Shown in pieces: positions 15,920 to 22,055 of a stretch of 44,208 bases of DNA. Position numbers and translations under genes: made by a program. The stretch's first letter is position 1, and the number at the start of each line of letters is the position of its first letter. This stretch comes from an uncultured Lachnospiraceae bacterium (lineage in GTDB: Bacteria; Bacillota; Clostridia; Lachnospirales; Lachnospiraceae). The stretch lies in contig CAJUPJ010000023.1 in the NCBI GenBank assembly GCA_910588655.1, positions 8,222-52,429 of the forward strand. Direction: 5' to 3'. The notes below the pieces were generated by a model that made no database searches, was not told the origin of the DNA, and was given only the letters and a program-made list of their open reading frames with translations.

Positions 15920-17149
15920 ATGGTAAAGAAAAAAGATAATGGGATTATAAGTGATGAAGAAAGGAAAGCATGTATACCAAAACTTCCGCATGGACAGGGG
16001 ACGGTTACATGGCTTCCAGAAAGAGGGCAATATAGTTATAAGAAAACTGTAGAAGGAAAACGCAGGATTATATATGGCGGGACTGTTAAGGAAGTAATGG
16101 CACTTATGAACCAGCTTGAGAAAAATGCAGATAAAAATGCAAGGCAGCATGAAAAGATTACGCTAGCAGAAGCAATGTATGACTGGTTAGATAAATACAA
16201 AAAACCAAAGTTAAAAAAGACAAGCTATGATACTTTAAGAAAAACAATTGCATCAAGGATTGATGGTTCTGATATTGGAACAATGAGAATGACAGCCATT
16301 GATTCAGATATGATACAGGAACACCTGAATATGCTTAATGAAGATAAAAAACTGTCATATTCAACAATCAAAAAATGTTATGATGCCCTGAATGATTTTT
16401 ACCGTAACAGGACACTACAGGGGAAGGTAAAAATAAATCCTATGCTTTCAGTCGAAATGATTAATAAGGAAAATGTTATTAAGAAAACTAAGGAAATAGA
16501 ATTTTTTGAAGAAGATGATATTAAAAAATTTATAGAGGAAGCTTCTGCACTGCTGTCATGGAGCAGACAGCCTAAGTACCAGTATGGTTTTTGCCTGTGC
16601 GCTAATATTTACCTGGGTATGCGTGCAGGTGAGCTTCTTGCACTGCGGTGGCGTGATGTAGATTTTAAAAAGGGAAGTATTTATATACATGAAAACTTGC
16701 AGTTAGTAAGTAACAATGGAGGAGTACCAAAACAGGTGTATGAAACACAATCCCTGAAAAACTACCAGAACCGCCATATCCACATGAACAAGATGGCAAA
16801 GCATTTCCTTAAATGCCAAAAGGAATATTCAAAATATACAAAACCAGATGATTATGTGTGCTGTACCCAGAATGGCACACATGCAGCAGCAGCTTATTTA
16901 TCATCTAATATAAAAAGGATAGAAAAAGCAGCTTGCACAAAAGTAAGGACATATGGTACACATATAATCCGTCATACATGCGCAAGCCTTTATTTCAAGA
17001 AAGGGGTAAGGATTGAACTGATTGCGGCACTTCTTGGACATAGTGCTGATGTATGCAGGAGTACATATATTCATTTTATTGAAGAACAGAAAAAGGCAGC
17101 AGTTGGACTTATTGATGATTATGAAGTGGACTTTACGAAAGAAGATTAA
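15920..17149 (+). CDS. int: site-specific tyrosine integrase (Tn916-like)
   Basis: A 409-aa tyrosine recombinase. After an N-terminal arm-binding part (about 1-65) and a SAM-like core-binding domain (about 85-190), the catalytic domain shows R235 in GMRAGE, the H-x-x-R box H348-I-I-R351-H, H374 in LLGHS and the nucleophile Y383 in STYIHF. All the usual catalytic positions that I can assign are present, so it is probably active. Start: ATG 15920 behind AGGAGG; an in-frame ATG at 15896 has no such site. It is followed at once by a strong terminator. The xis-like gene at 15583 is its expected partner, and the tRNA-Trp at 18914-18984 is a candidate target. Confidence 0.95.
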   Translation: MVKKKDNGIISDEERKACIPKLPHGQGTVTWLPERGQYSYKKTVEGKRRIIYGGTVKEVMALMNQLEKNADKNARQHEKITLAEAMYDWLDKYKKPKLKKTSYDTLRKTIASRIDGSDIGTMRMTAIDSDMIQEHLNMLNEDKKLSYSTIKKCYDALNDFYRNRTLQGKVKINPMLSVEMINKENVIKKTKEIEFFEEDDIKKFIEEASALLSWSRQPKYQYGFCLCANIYLGMRAGELLALRWRDVDFKKGSIYIHENLQLVSNNGGVPKQVYETQSLKNYQNRHIHMNKMAKHFLKCQKEYSKYTKPDDYVCCTQNGTHAAAAYLSSNIKRIEKAACTKVRTYGTHIIRHTCASLYFKKGVRIELIAALLGHSADVCRSTYIHFIEEQKKAAVGLIDDYEVDFTKED

Positions 17150-17154
17150 AGGAA

Positions 17155-17197
17155 GGACTTTCTGGATTATATATTGTTATCCAGAAAGTCTTTTTTC
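17155..17197 (+). terminator. terminator after the integrase
   Basis: GACTTTCTGGAT (17155-17166) pairs with ATCCAGAAAGTC (17179-17190) and is followed by a T run: a perfect 12-bp stem. Confidence 0.92.
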
Positions 17198-17349
17198 ACT
17201 TAAAATAAAAATACTAAAACAATGAAAATACCAAAAACAGGATATTGTATTACTATAGTTTGATAGTGCTTTATTTTTTATGGGTTATCTGGTATACTGT
17301 TTATAAAAGGAATAACATTATGAAAATTGTAATATGGACGGAGGCGTTT

Positions 17350-17817
17350 ATGCAACAGGTATTGCTTTATCATGGAAGCGGGGAAACGGTCATGTTTCCA
17401 GAAATACGTAAGACAAGATATACAAAAGATTTTTCATGGGGGTTTTATTGTACAAGAAGTTATAGTCAGGCATATAGATGGGCGGGACGTAAGAGTAAGA
17501 CTGGCATTGTTAATATATATTCATATATAGAAAATAGTACGCTAAAAATATTAAAGTTTAATAAAATGAATGATGAATGGCTTGATTTTATTGGAAAATG
17601 CAGGGGAGGTTATATCCATAATTATGACATTGTGGAAGGACCTATGGCAGATGATACAATCTGGAATTTTGTAAATGATTTTCTTGAAGGAAATATCAGC
17701 AGGAAAGTGTTCTGGGATTATGCAGAGTTTAAGTATCCTACAAACCAGATTAGTTTCCATTCTATAAGAGCGCTGGACTGTCTGTGTTATGAAAGGAGTG
17801 AAAAGACAAATGGATAA
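17350..17817 (+). CDS. DUF3990 family protein, probable ADP-ribosyltransferase-type toxin
   Basis: The 155-aa protein begins MQQVLLYHGS and continues with DFSWGFYCTRSYSQAYRWA. This pattern (LYHGS ... GFYxT ... QAxxWA) is that of DUF3990, which structural comparisons place near ADP-ribosyltransferase folds. It overlaps the next gene by 8 bp. Such pairs are common in Firmicutes and look like toxin-antitoxin or mobile cargo units. Start: ATG 17350 behind GGAGG at 17339-17343; a much longer in-frame extension to 17245 has no ribosome binding site. Enzyme activity is not shown by sequence alone. Confidence 0.8.
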   Translation: MQQVLLYHGSGETVMFPEIRKTRYTKDFSWGFYCTRSYSQAYRWAGRKSKTGIVNIYSYIENSTLKILKFNKMNDEWLDFIGKCRGGYIHNYDIVEGPMADDTIWNFVNDFLEGNISRKVFWDYAEFKYPTNQISFHSIRALDCLCYERSEKTNG

Positions 17818-18253
17818 TAAAAAGAAAGATGATGTTTTTTATGTATGTACCCTTATTGAATTTATTGCAAGAAAGACTAAAAACCACCGTAAGGATGTGG
17901 TGGGCAGGTTTACAAAGGAAGAAATAGAACACCAGTTAGATGTGGCAGATTTAAACCACTGTTTAAGTTTTGAACAGGTATCAGATGAACTTGTTGAGGA
18001 ATATGGTATACCTTATGGGACTTTTGATACGGTAAGTACCTGTAAATACAATGTACCATCTGTTACTTCAATAGGAAGGGTATACCAGCGGCTTGTTTTG
18101 TCTGTAGCTGGTCTTGATAATGCGGCACAAGGGATTTTAGATGTGTTTTCATCTTTTATAAGTGATGAAATATCAAATTTTAATACAAGTGTATATTATA
18201 GTAATCCAGATTATTTGCGTTGCTGTTATGAAGATGGGTATCTGCTGGATTAG
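17810..18253 (+). CDS. conserved partner of DUF3990, function unknown
   Basis: A 147-aa helical protein. The N-terminal half (VFYVCTLIEFIARKTKNHR, then VADLNHCLSFEQVSDEL) recalls DUF3791-like small proteins that travel with DUF3990 genes, and the rest (SIGRVYQRLVL, then FNTSVYYSNPDYL) is a conserved partner domain I remember from similar loci. Start: ATG 17810 behind AAAGGAG (17792-17798), overlapping the DUF3990 stop. Translational coupling and constant pairing suggest it neutralises or assists the DUF3990 protein. I cannot say which. Confidence 0.65.
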   Translation: MDNKKKDDVFYVCTLIEFIARKTKNHRKDVVGRFTKEEIEHQLDVADLNHCLSFEQVSDELVEEYGIPYGTFDTVSTCKYNVPSVTSIGRVYQRLVLSVAGLDNAAQGILDVFSSFISDEISNFNTSVYYSNPDYLRCCYEDGYLLD

Positions 18254-18355
18254 TTTATAAAATAATATCAAAAACTTGTTATATAGTTTAGTTTTTTGTA
18301 TAAGGTTATTATATTTAATAAAAAATGAAATGTATATAATACAGAAAGAGGTGGC

Positions 18356-18418
18356 AGATTGAAGAATCATTCTAAGGCTGCACAAAACGCATCCCAAGAA
18401 TGATTAAGGCTTCAATCT
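18356..18418. other. strong two-tier stem-loop upstream of the antitoxin-like gene
   Basis: AGATTGAAG (18356-18364) pairs with CTTCAATCT (18410-18418), and inside it AATCATTCT (18365-18373) pairs with AGAATGATT (18397-18405), with a 4-base bulge AAGG and a 23-base loop. A TATAAT at 18335-18340 could place it at the 5' end of a transcript. The start codon of the next gene lies 7 bases after the stem. The 18254-18355 stretch before it is AT-rich and otherwise empty. Confidence 0.6.
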
Positions 18419-18425
18419 TGGAAAA

Positions 18426-18626
18426 ATGCAAGAGGATAAGATAAAATTAATTACACAATATATGCAAGAAATAGAAATTGCATCTGAAAAAGATGATTTC
18501 CAGGTTAATGACAGCCTTAATGAGTTAAAAGAACTACAGGAATTATCTGGCAGGTTTCCAGAGGATTTTGACTATGAAAAGGAATTGCAGGAAGCACTGG
18601 AGGAGAAATATGGTTATTTTGGTTGA
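18426..18626 (+). CDS. VapB-like antitoxin (66 aa)
   Basis: A 66-aa acidic protein beginning MQEDKIKLITQYMQEIEIAS and ending in a negatively charged tail (DYEKELQEALEEKYGYFG). Its stop codon overlaps the start of a PIN-domain toxin remnant by 17 bp, the usual antitoxin-toxin coupling. The sequence itself carries no clear DNA-binding motif that I can name. The call rests mainly on size, charge and the neighbour. The ribosome binding site is weak and lies at the foot of the stem-loop at 18356-18418, so translation may be controlled by it. Confidence 0.55.
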   Translation: MQEDKIKLITQYMQEIEIASEKDDFQVNDSLNELKELQELSGRFPEDFDYEKELQEALEEKYGYFG

Positions 18627-18703
18627 TACTAATATAGTTTTAGATATTATACAAGGCAGTACTGCCAGATGAGTTTATAGAAATTATGACAAAAAATAAA
18701 TAG
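18610..18703 (+). pseudogene. VapC (PIN-domain toxin) remnant with internal deletion
   Basis: The frame from ATG 18610 reads MVILVDTNIVLDIIQGS, the exact N-terminal PIN signature with the first catalytic aspartate, then stops at 18672. Shifted by one frame, 18665-18703 reads PDEFIEIMTKNK and a stop, which fits the C-terminal end of PIN proteins. About 100 middle codons are missing. The junction lies in a 12-base palindrome, GGCAGTACTGCC (18655-18666). The toxin must be dead, leaving an orphan antitoxin. Confidence 0.7.
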
Positions 18704-18732
18704 GAGTATATATATATGAGCTTCCAGATGGA

Positions 18733-18840
18733 TTTGAACCCACTTTTTTTCTTGAACCCACTTTCATATTGGCTTGAACCCACTTTTGAACCCACTTTAG
18801 TTACAAATTAACACCATTTTTATCCATTTAACACCATTTC
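18733..18840. repeat. four TTGAACCCACTTT repeats plus two AACACCATTT repeats
   Basis: TTGAACCCACTTT or a close match occurs at about 18734, 18752, 18774 and 18786, with spacings of 18, 22 and 12 bases. It is followed by two copies of AACACCATTT, 20 bases apart (about 18810 and 18830). No gene covers them. They lie between the TA remnant and the tRNA-Trp terminator, near the probable element end. The sites could bind a recombinase, excisionase or regulator. Confidence 0.7.
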
Positions 18841-18864
18841 CCATAAAACCCACAAATAAAACAA

Positions 18865-18905
18865 AAACCACCAGAACGCCCTTTTTACAAGGCTTCTGGT
18901 GGTTT
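18865..18905 (-). terminator. terminator of tRNA-Trp
   Basis: AAACCACCAGAA (18865-18876) pairs with TTCTGGTGGTTT (18894-18905). On the minus strand it comes just after the tRNA and is followed by a T-rich tract. Confidence 0.85.
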
Positions 18906-18913
18906 CCCATTAG

Positions 18914-18984
18914 CAGGGGTGGAAGGAATCGAACCATCCTCTGGAGTTTTGGAGACTCTTATTCTACCGATGAACTACACCCCT
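18914..18984 (-). tRNA. tRNA-Trp (anticodon CCA)
   Basis: The reverse strand folds as a 71-nt tRNA with a perfect AGGGGTG/CACCCCT acceptor stem, D stem GTTC/GAAT, anticodon loop CTCCAAA and T loop TTCGATT. CCA is not encoded. Two stem positions look mismatched: 27-43 (A with C) and 51-63 (T with T). It may be a normal variant, a second gene copy, or a copy whose 3' part was replaced by an integrated element. Its 3' end faces the integrase. Confidence 0.88.
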
Positions 18985-19070
18985 ATATAGTTAATAATAC
19001 CACATATAATGATATCTGTATACAAGACTTCAATTACTCTGTAATGCCATCTATCACATGCGACTTTGTT

Positions 19071-19099
19071 ATTATATTATGTATTAACCCGGTTGTCAA
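19071..19099 (-). promoter_or_regulatory. consensus sigma-70/A promoter for tRNA-Trp
   Basis: On the minus strand TTGACA (19099-19094) and TATAAT (19076-19071) are separated by exactly 17 bp. Both boxes match consensus perfectly. The tRNA starts about 87 bases downstream. Confidence 0.85.
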
Positions 19100-19193
19100 G
19101 TAAAAAAATAATTTATTTTCATAGAATTATAAATCTGGTTGTGGTACAATAACCATTATCAAAAATATCAAAACACTAGGTGGTATTAATTTT

Positions 19194-19544
19194 ATGGAAA
19201 ATATGAATAGCCGTAGTTCATTTTATGATATTAAGTCATTTTATAATAAGAATGCCAAGTTAAAAGCAAGTTATAAGGGTATGCGTTACCAGGTGGAGCA
19301 GGCAGTGGCAGAGCAGGAGGATGGGAGTTCTGGCAAGAAGCTTAAGGCATATGTCTGGCCTGAGCCGTTTTGTTTTGAAAAAACGCCAGACCAGTATAAA
19401 CATACAATGGAATTTGAATATAGTGAGAATGGTCTTGATGCAGCATATAAGTGGGTTTGTGGATGTTATCTGGATAACCAGGAAAAGTGGGAATATGCAA
19501 TGAATTTCCCGCTGGAGTCAGCAAAGGATATGGGGCTTATGTAA
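19194..19544 (+). CDS. conserved hypothetical protein (116 aa)
   Basis: A soluble 116-aa protein starting at ATG 19194 behind AGGTGG. It reads SFYDIKSFYNKNAKLKAS, then YKGMRYQVE, and later AYVWPEPFCFEKTPD. I recall similar short proteins in Lachnospiraceae, sometimes labelled GNAT acetyltransferase, but no acetyl-CoA binding motif is visible here, so I do not assign that function. It stands alone, transcribed away from the divergent tRNA-Trp promoter. This gene is probably the first chromosomal gene past the element. Confidence 0.65.
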   Translation: MENMNSRSSFYDIKSFYNKNAKLKASYKGMRYQVEQAVAEQEDGSSGKKLKAYVWPEPFCFEKTPDQYKHTMEFEYSENGLDAAYKWVCGCYLDNQEKWEYAMNFPLESAKDMGLM

Positions 19545-19709
19545 TATACAAAAAATGCAAATATATAGAATTATAACAAGTAATAATCCTATTAGACAAT
19601 GGTATTATTAAGTAATTACATTGTTAATAATGCTATTATAAATAAAATTATTATACTATAAATAAAATATTATAAGTAAAACTATAACAGAATCTATAAG
19701 GAGGCTGTA

Positions 19710-19943
19710 ATGCAGACAAGGAAGTGGCTGGAAGAAGGTTTTTGTCCTGTTGACAGATATAACTGCCTTATGCCTGTTGAGTATGAGGCAGAAGAGAAAA
19801 ATGGAAAAGTTATGGATTTCCACAAAAAAAGAATGGCTTGCAGACATATTCTAAATGGAAATTGTGACAAAGAAACAGAATGTATATTTTTCCAGAAAGC
19901 ACCAGATGTTCTTGGTGCAAATGCTATGTGGTATGATTGTTAG
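19710..19943 (+). CDS. cysteine-rich small protein (77 aa)
   Basis: A 77-aa protein starting at ATG 19710 behind TAAGGAGG. It has six cysteines (C12, C19, C44, C52, C58, C77) and two HxxR/K-type histidines, so it could bind a metal. No known family is recognised. A 165-bp AT-rich gap precedes it and a 194-bp gap with direct repeats of TATAACAACAATA (about 20030-20060) follows. No operon partner is visible. Confidence 0.55.
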   Translation: MQTRKWLEEGFCPVDRYNCLMPVEYEAEEKNGKVMDFHKKRMACRHILNGNCDKETECIFFQKAPDVLGANAMWYDC

Positions 19944-20137
19944 CAATTATTAGCGGATATAATAATAAAAAATTTATGTAATAGAAATATTTTATATAAC
20001 AGAGATAGTTTATATAAAAGGAGTAAGATATAACAACAATACATGTTATAACAACAATATGTTTTATAATACCAATATATTTTACAACTATAATATTTTT
20101 ATAATAGTAAAATTCTATAAAGAAAGGTTTGGATTTT

Positions 20138-20797
20138 ATGGCAAAACGTATGACAAAAAAAGAGAGGGAACGTGTTGGCAGGATAATGCAGCTTCTTGAT
20201 AATGAATATGGTACAGAACATAGATGTTATTTAAACCATAATAGTGCATGGCAGCTTTTAATAGCAACAATTCTAAGTGCACAATGCACTGATGCAAGGG
20301 TAAATATAGTTACAAAGGATTTATTTGTTAAGTATCCAACATTAGAAGCATTTGCAAATGCAGAACAGGAAGAACTTGAAAAGGATATACATTCTATTGG
20401 GTTTTATAGAAATAAAGCAAAAAATATTATTGCATGTACAAGAAGGCTCATTACAGAGTTTAATTCAGAAGTACCAGAGTCTATGTATGACCTTGTTTCA
20501 CTGGCAGGAGTTGGCAGAAAAACGGCTAATGTTATAAGAGGAAATGTTTTTAATAAACCTTCTATTGTTGTTGATACACATGTTAAAAGAATATCTAAAA
20601 AACTTGGTTTTACAAAAGAAGAAGACCCAGAGAAAATAGAATATGAACTTATGAAAGTTTTGCCAAAAGACCACTGGATATTGTATAATATACATATTAT
20701 CACATTGGGGCGGAGTATATGTACTGCCAGAAGCCCGCAATGTGAAATTTGTTTTCTTAAACATGAATGTCCATCATCGGGTTTTTATAAAAACTAA
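20138..20797 (+). CDS. nth: endonuclease III
   Basis: A 219-aa base-excision repair DNA glycosylase/AP lyase that removes oxidised pyrimidines. The helix-hairpin-helix LAGVGRKTANVI carries the catalytic lysine K128, and the catalytic aspartate D146 lies in VVDTHVKR 18 residues on, the same spacing as in E. coli Nth. The C-terminal 4Fe-4S cluster cysteines are C195-x6-C202-x2-C205-x5-C211. Length is normal. Start: ATG 20138 behind AGAAAGG; a TTG nine bases upstream is too close to that site. It stands alone. Confidence 0.96.
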   Translation: MAKRMTKKERERVGRIMQLLDNEYGTEHRCYLNHNSAWQLLIATILSAQCTDARVNIVTKDLFVKYPTLEAFANAEQEELEKDIHSIGFYRNKAKNIIACTRRLITEFNSEVPESMYDLVSLAGVGRKTANVIRGNVFNKPSIVVDTHVKRISKKLGFTKEEDPEKIEYELMKVLPKDHWILYNIHIITLGRSICTARSPQCEICFLKHECPSSGFYKN

Positions 20798-21080
20798 AAT
20801 AATATGTTTGGTATAACTGGTAATATGTCTGGTATAATCTAAATAATAAAAGCCCATAATGAATAATATTATTAATAAAAGTATAAATTTATAACAATTC
20901 ATGTGTTTATTAATAATTGATGCGTTTAAATTTTATACTTATAATAATTTATATTTATAATTTTTATAAGTAAGTGAATTGCCATAAATATAAATTACAA
21001 TAATAAACTTAACTTATAAGAAATATAAATTAAAATATAAAGTAAGGTATAAAGTAAAATAAAAATTTCCAGTAATATGC
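20798..21080. other. AT-rich intergenic region between convergent genes
   Basis: About 280 bases without a gene. The only structure I see is an inverted repeat, AAGTATAAATTTA (about 20879-20891) with TAAATTTTATACTT (about 20930-20943), which could act as a weak terminator. The rest is low-complexity A/T. Confidence 0.5.
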
Positions 21081-21692
21081 CTAAAACTCTTGTACAAGTT
21101 TTTTGAGTTTCAGGACTATTGAGTTTTTCATAAAGAAATTACTGTTTTCTGCTTTATCAATAAGTGACTGGACTTTACCAGGTTCGTTTTCTTCAAGGTA
21201 AATTTTTGCAAGGGAGGTATATGTCCCTGTAATATCACTTCCAATTGATATAGCATATTCAAGAACTTGTTTAGCGCAATTTATATCATGTTTCTGGTTG
21301 TAAAGAAAGTTTCCCCATTTATCAAGGGAGCGCAGGAGCTGGGAGAAGTTCTGGTCATATTCTGTAAGTATATCAAGGTTAGCAGCACCATATTCTAATT
21401 TAAGTTCTGTGTTTGTTATACCTGAAAGGTCAAGTATTTTCCTGGATAAAATATCTTTTACTTCATCCTGTATGCAGGCTTCCTCTTCATTGTCCGTTGT
21501 TGTAAATGGAAGGGCATTTCCAGGGACAACAAGGTAATCAAGGCATGATATATCTTTTTTGCGTGTAAGGTTTGCTTCATGTTCCCTGCGTATAAATTCT
21601 TCCTTGGGATTATTTGTTTTATTATCCGCTTGTTTAGACTTGACGCGGAACCAGAATATGAATACAATAAAACATATAAATAAAACAGGCAT
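21081..21692 (-). CDS. membrane-anchored TPR-like protein (203 aa)
   Basis: The protein starts with one membrane span (residues 2-16, FICFIVFIFWF) and has a cytosolic-looking C-terminal part of paired helices (WGNFLYNQKHDINCAKQVLEYAISIG, written here in shortened pieces: WGNFLYNQ, AKQVLEYAI, TYTSLAKIYLEE). These resemble two TPR units. Start: ATG at 21692, with GAAAGGATG upstream on the minus strand. No function is known to me. It is divergent from the 34-aa microprotein gene, with about 58 bp between their starts. Confidence 0.65.
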   Translation of the reverse strand: MPVLFICFIVFIFWFRVKSKQADNKTNNPKEEFIRREHEANLTRKKDISCLDYLVVPGNALPFTTTDNEEEACIQDEVKDILSRKILDLSGITNTELKLEYGAANLDILTEYDQNFSQLLRSLDKWGNFLYNQKHDINCAKQVLEYAISIGSDITGTYTSLAKIYLEENEPGKVQSLIDKAENSNFFMKNSIVLKLKKLVQEF

Positions 21693-21750
21693 ATTGTTAT
21701 CATCCTTTCGTATGTTATAATTCTGCCAGTGGGATTGGAGGTAAGGTGCA

Positions 21751-21855
21751 GTGAACTTTTTCAGGAAAAAGAACCAGCGTAAGATTGCAGCAGCAATTTG
21801 TATTATTGTAATTATTGCAATGGTTGTACCTATGGTACTTGGTTCAGTTTTTTAA
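21751..21855 (+). CDS. 34-aa single-span membrane microprotein
   Basis: GTG start at 21751 behind GGAGGT (21737-21742). The peptide begins MNFFRKKNQRKIAAAICIII and is a basic N-terminus followed by one hydrophobic helix and a short end (MVLGSVF). A clear terminator follows the stop by 8 bases, which supports a real transcription unit. I recall similar tiny basic-plus-helix proteins in Clostridia, without a known function. Confidence 0.65.
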   Translation: MNFFRKKNQRKIAAAICIIVIIAMVVPMVLGSVF

Positions 21856-21862
21856 AGGTATT

Positions 21863-21891
21863 AAACCTGCATATATATTATGCAGGTTTTG
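21863..21891 (+). terminator. terminator after the microprotein gene
   Basis: AAACCTGCATA (21863-21873) pairs with TATGCAGGTTT (21879-21889), then a T-rich tail. Confidence 0.88.
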
Positions 21892-22055
21892 TTATGCTGT
21901 AATTAAGTTATACATAATATACGAAAAAAAGTCAAATGTTTTAATAAATTTTGGCTTGTATAATTGCTCATATGTGATAAAATAGACAAAGTAGTTGTTT
22001 TTGGAAAATTAAGTACATTAAAGATTAAAGACTAGAAAAGGTTCAGGTGGATATT

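Larger units (their letters stand above)
1..18914. mobile_element. right part of an integrative mobilizable element
   Basis: The interval holds a tyrosine integrase, two excisionase-like genes, a relaxase with an RHH accessory protein, a phage-like exonuclease/annealing pair, a possible replication ATPase and toxin-type cargo. No housekeeping gene is seen in it. The integrase points toward a tRNA-Trp whose 3' end lies at 18914, a common attachment geometry. No coupling protein or conjugative ATPase of the usual type is visible here, so mobilization by another element is the simplest reading. The left end is outside the window. The exact right end is not proven: it could be just after the integrase terminator (about 17.2 kb) or at the tRNA 3' end. 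Confidence 0.65.

Noticed and set aside
18733..18840. CRISPR-like repeat array
   Set aside because: The repeats are only 13 bp with irregular 0-9 base spacing, there are no spacers of CRISPR length, and no cas genes are in the window.
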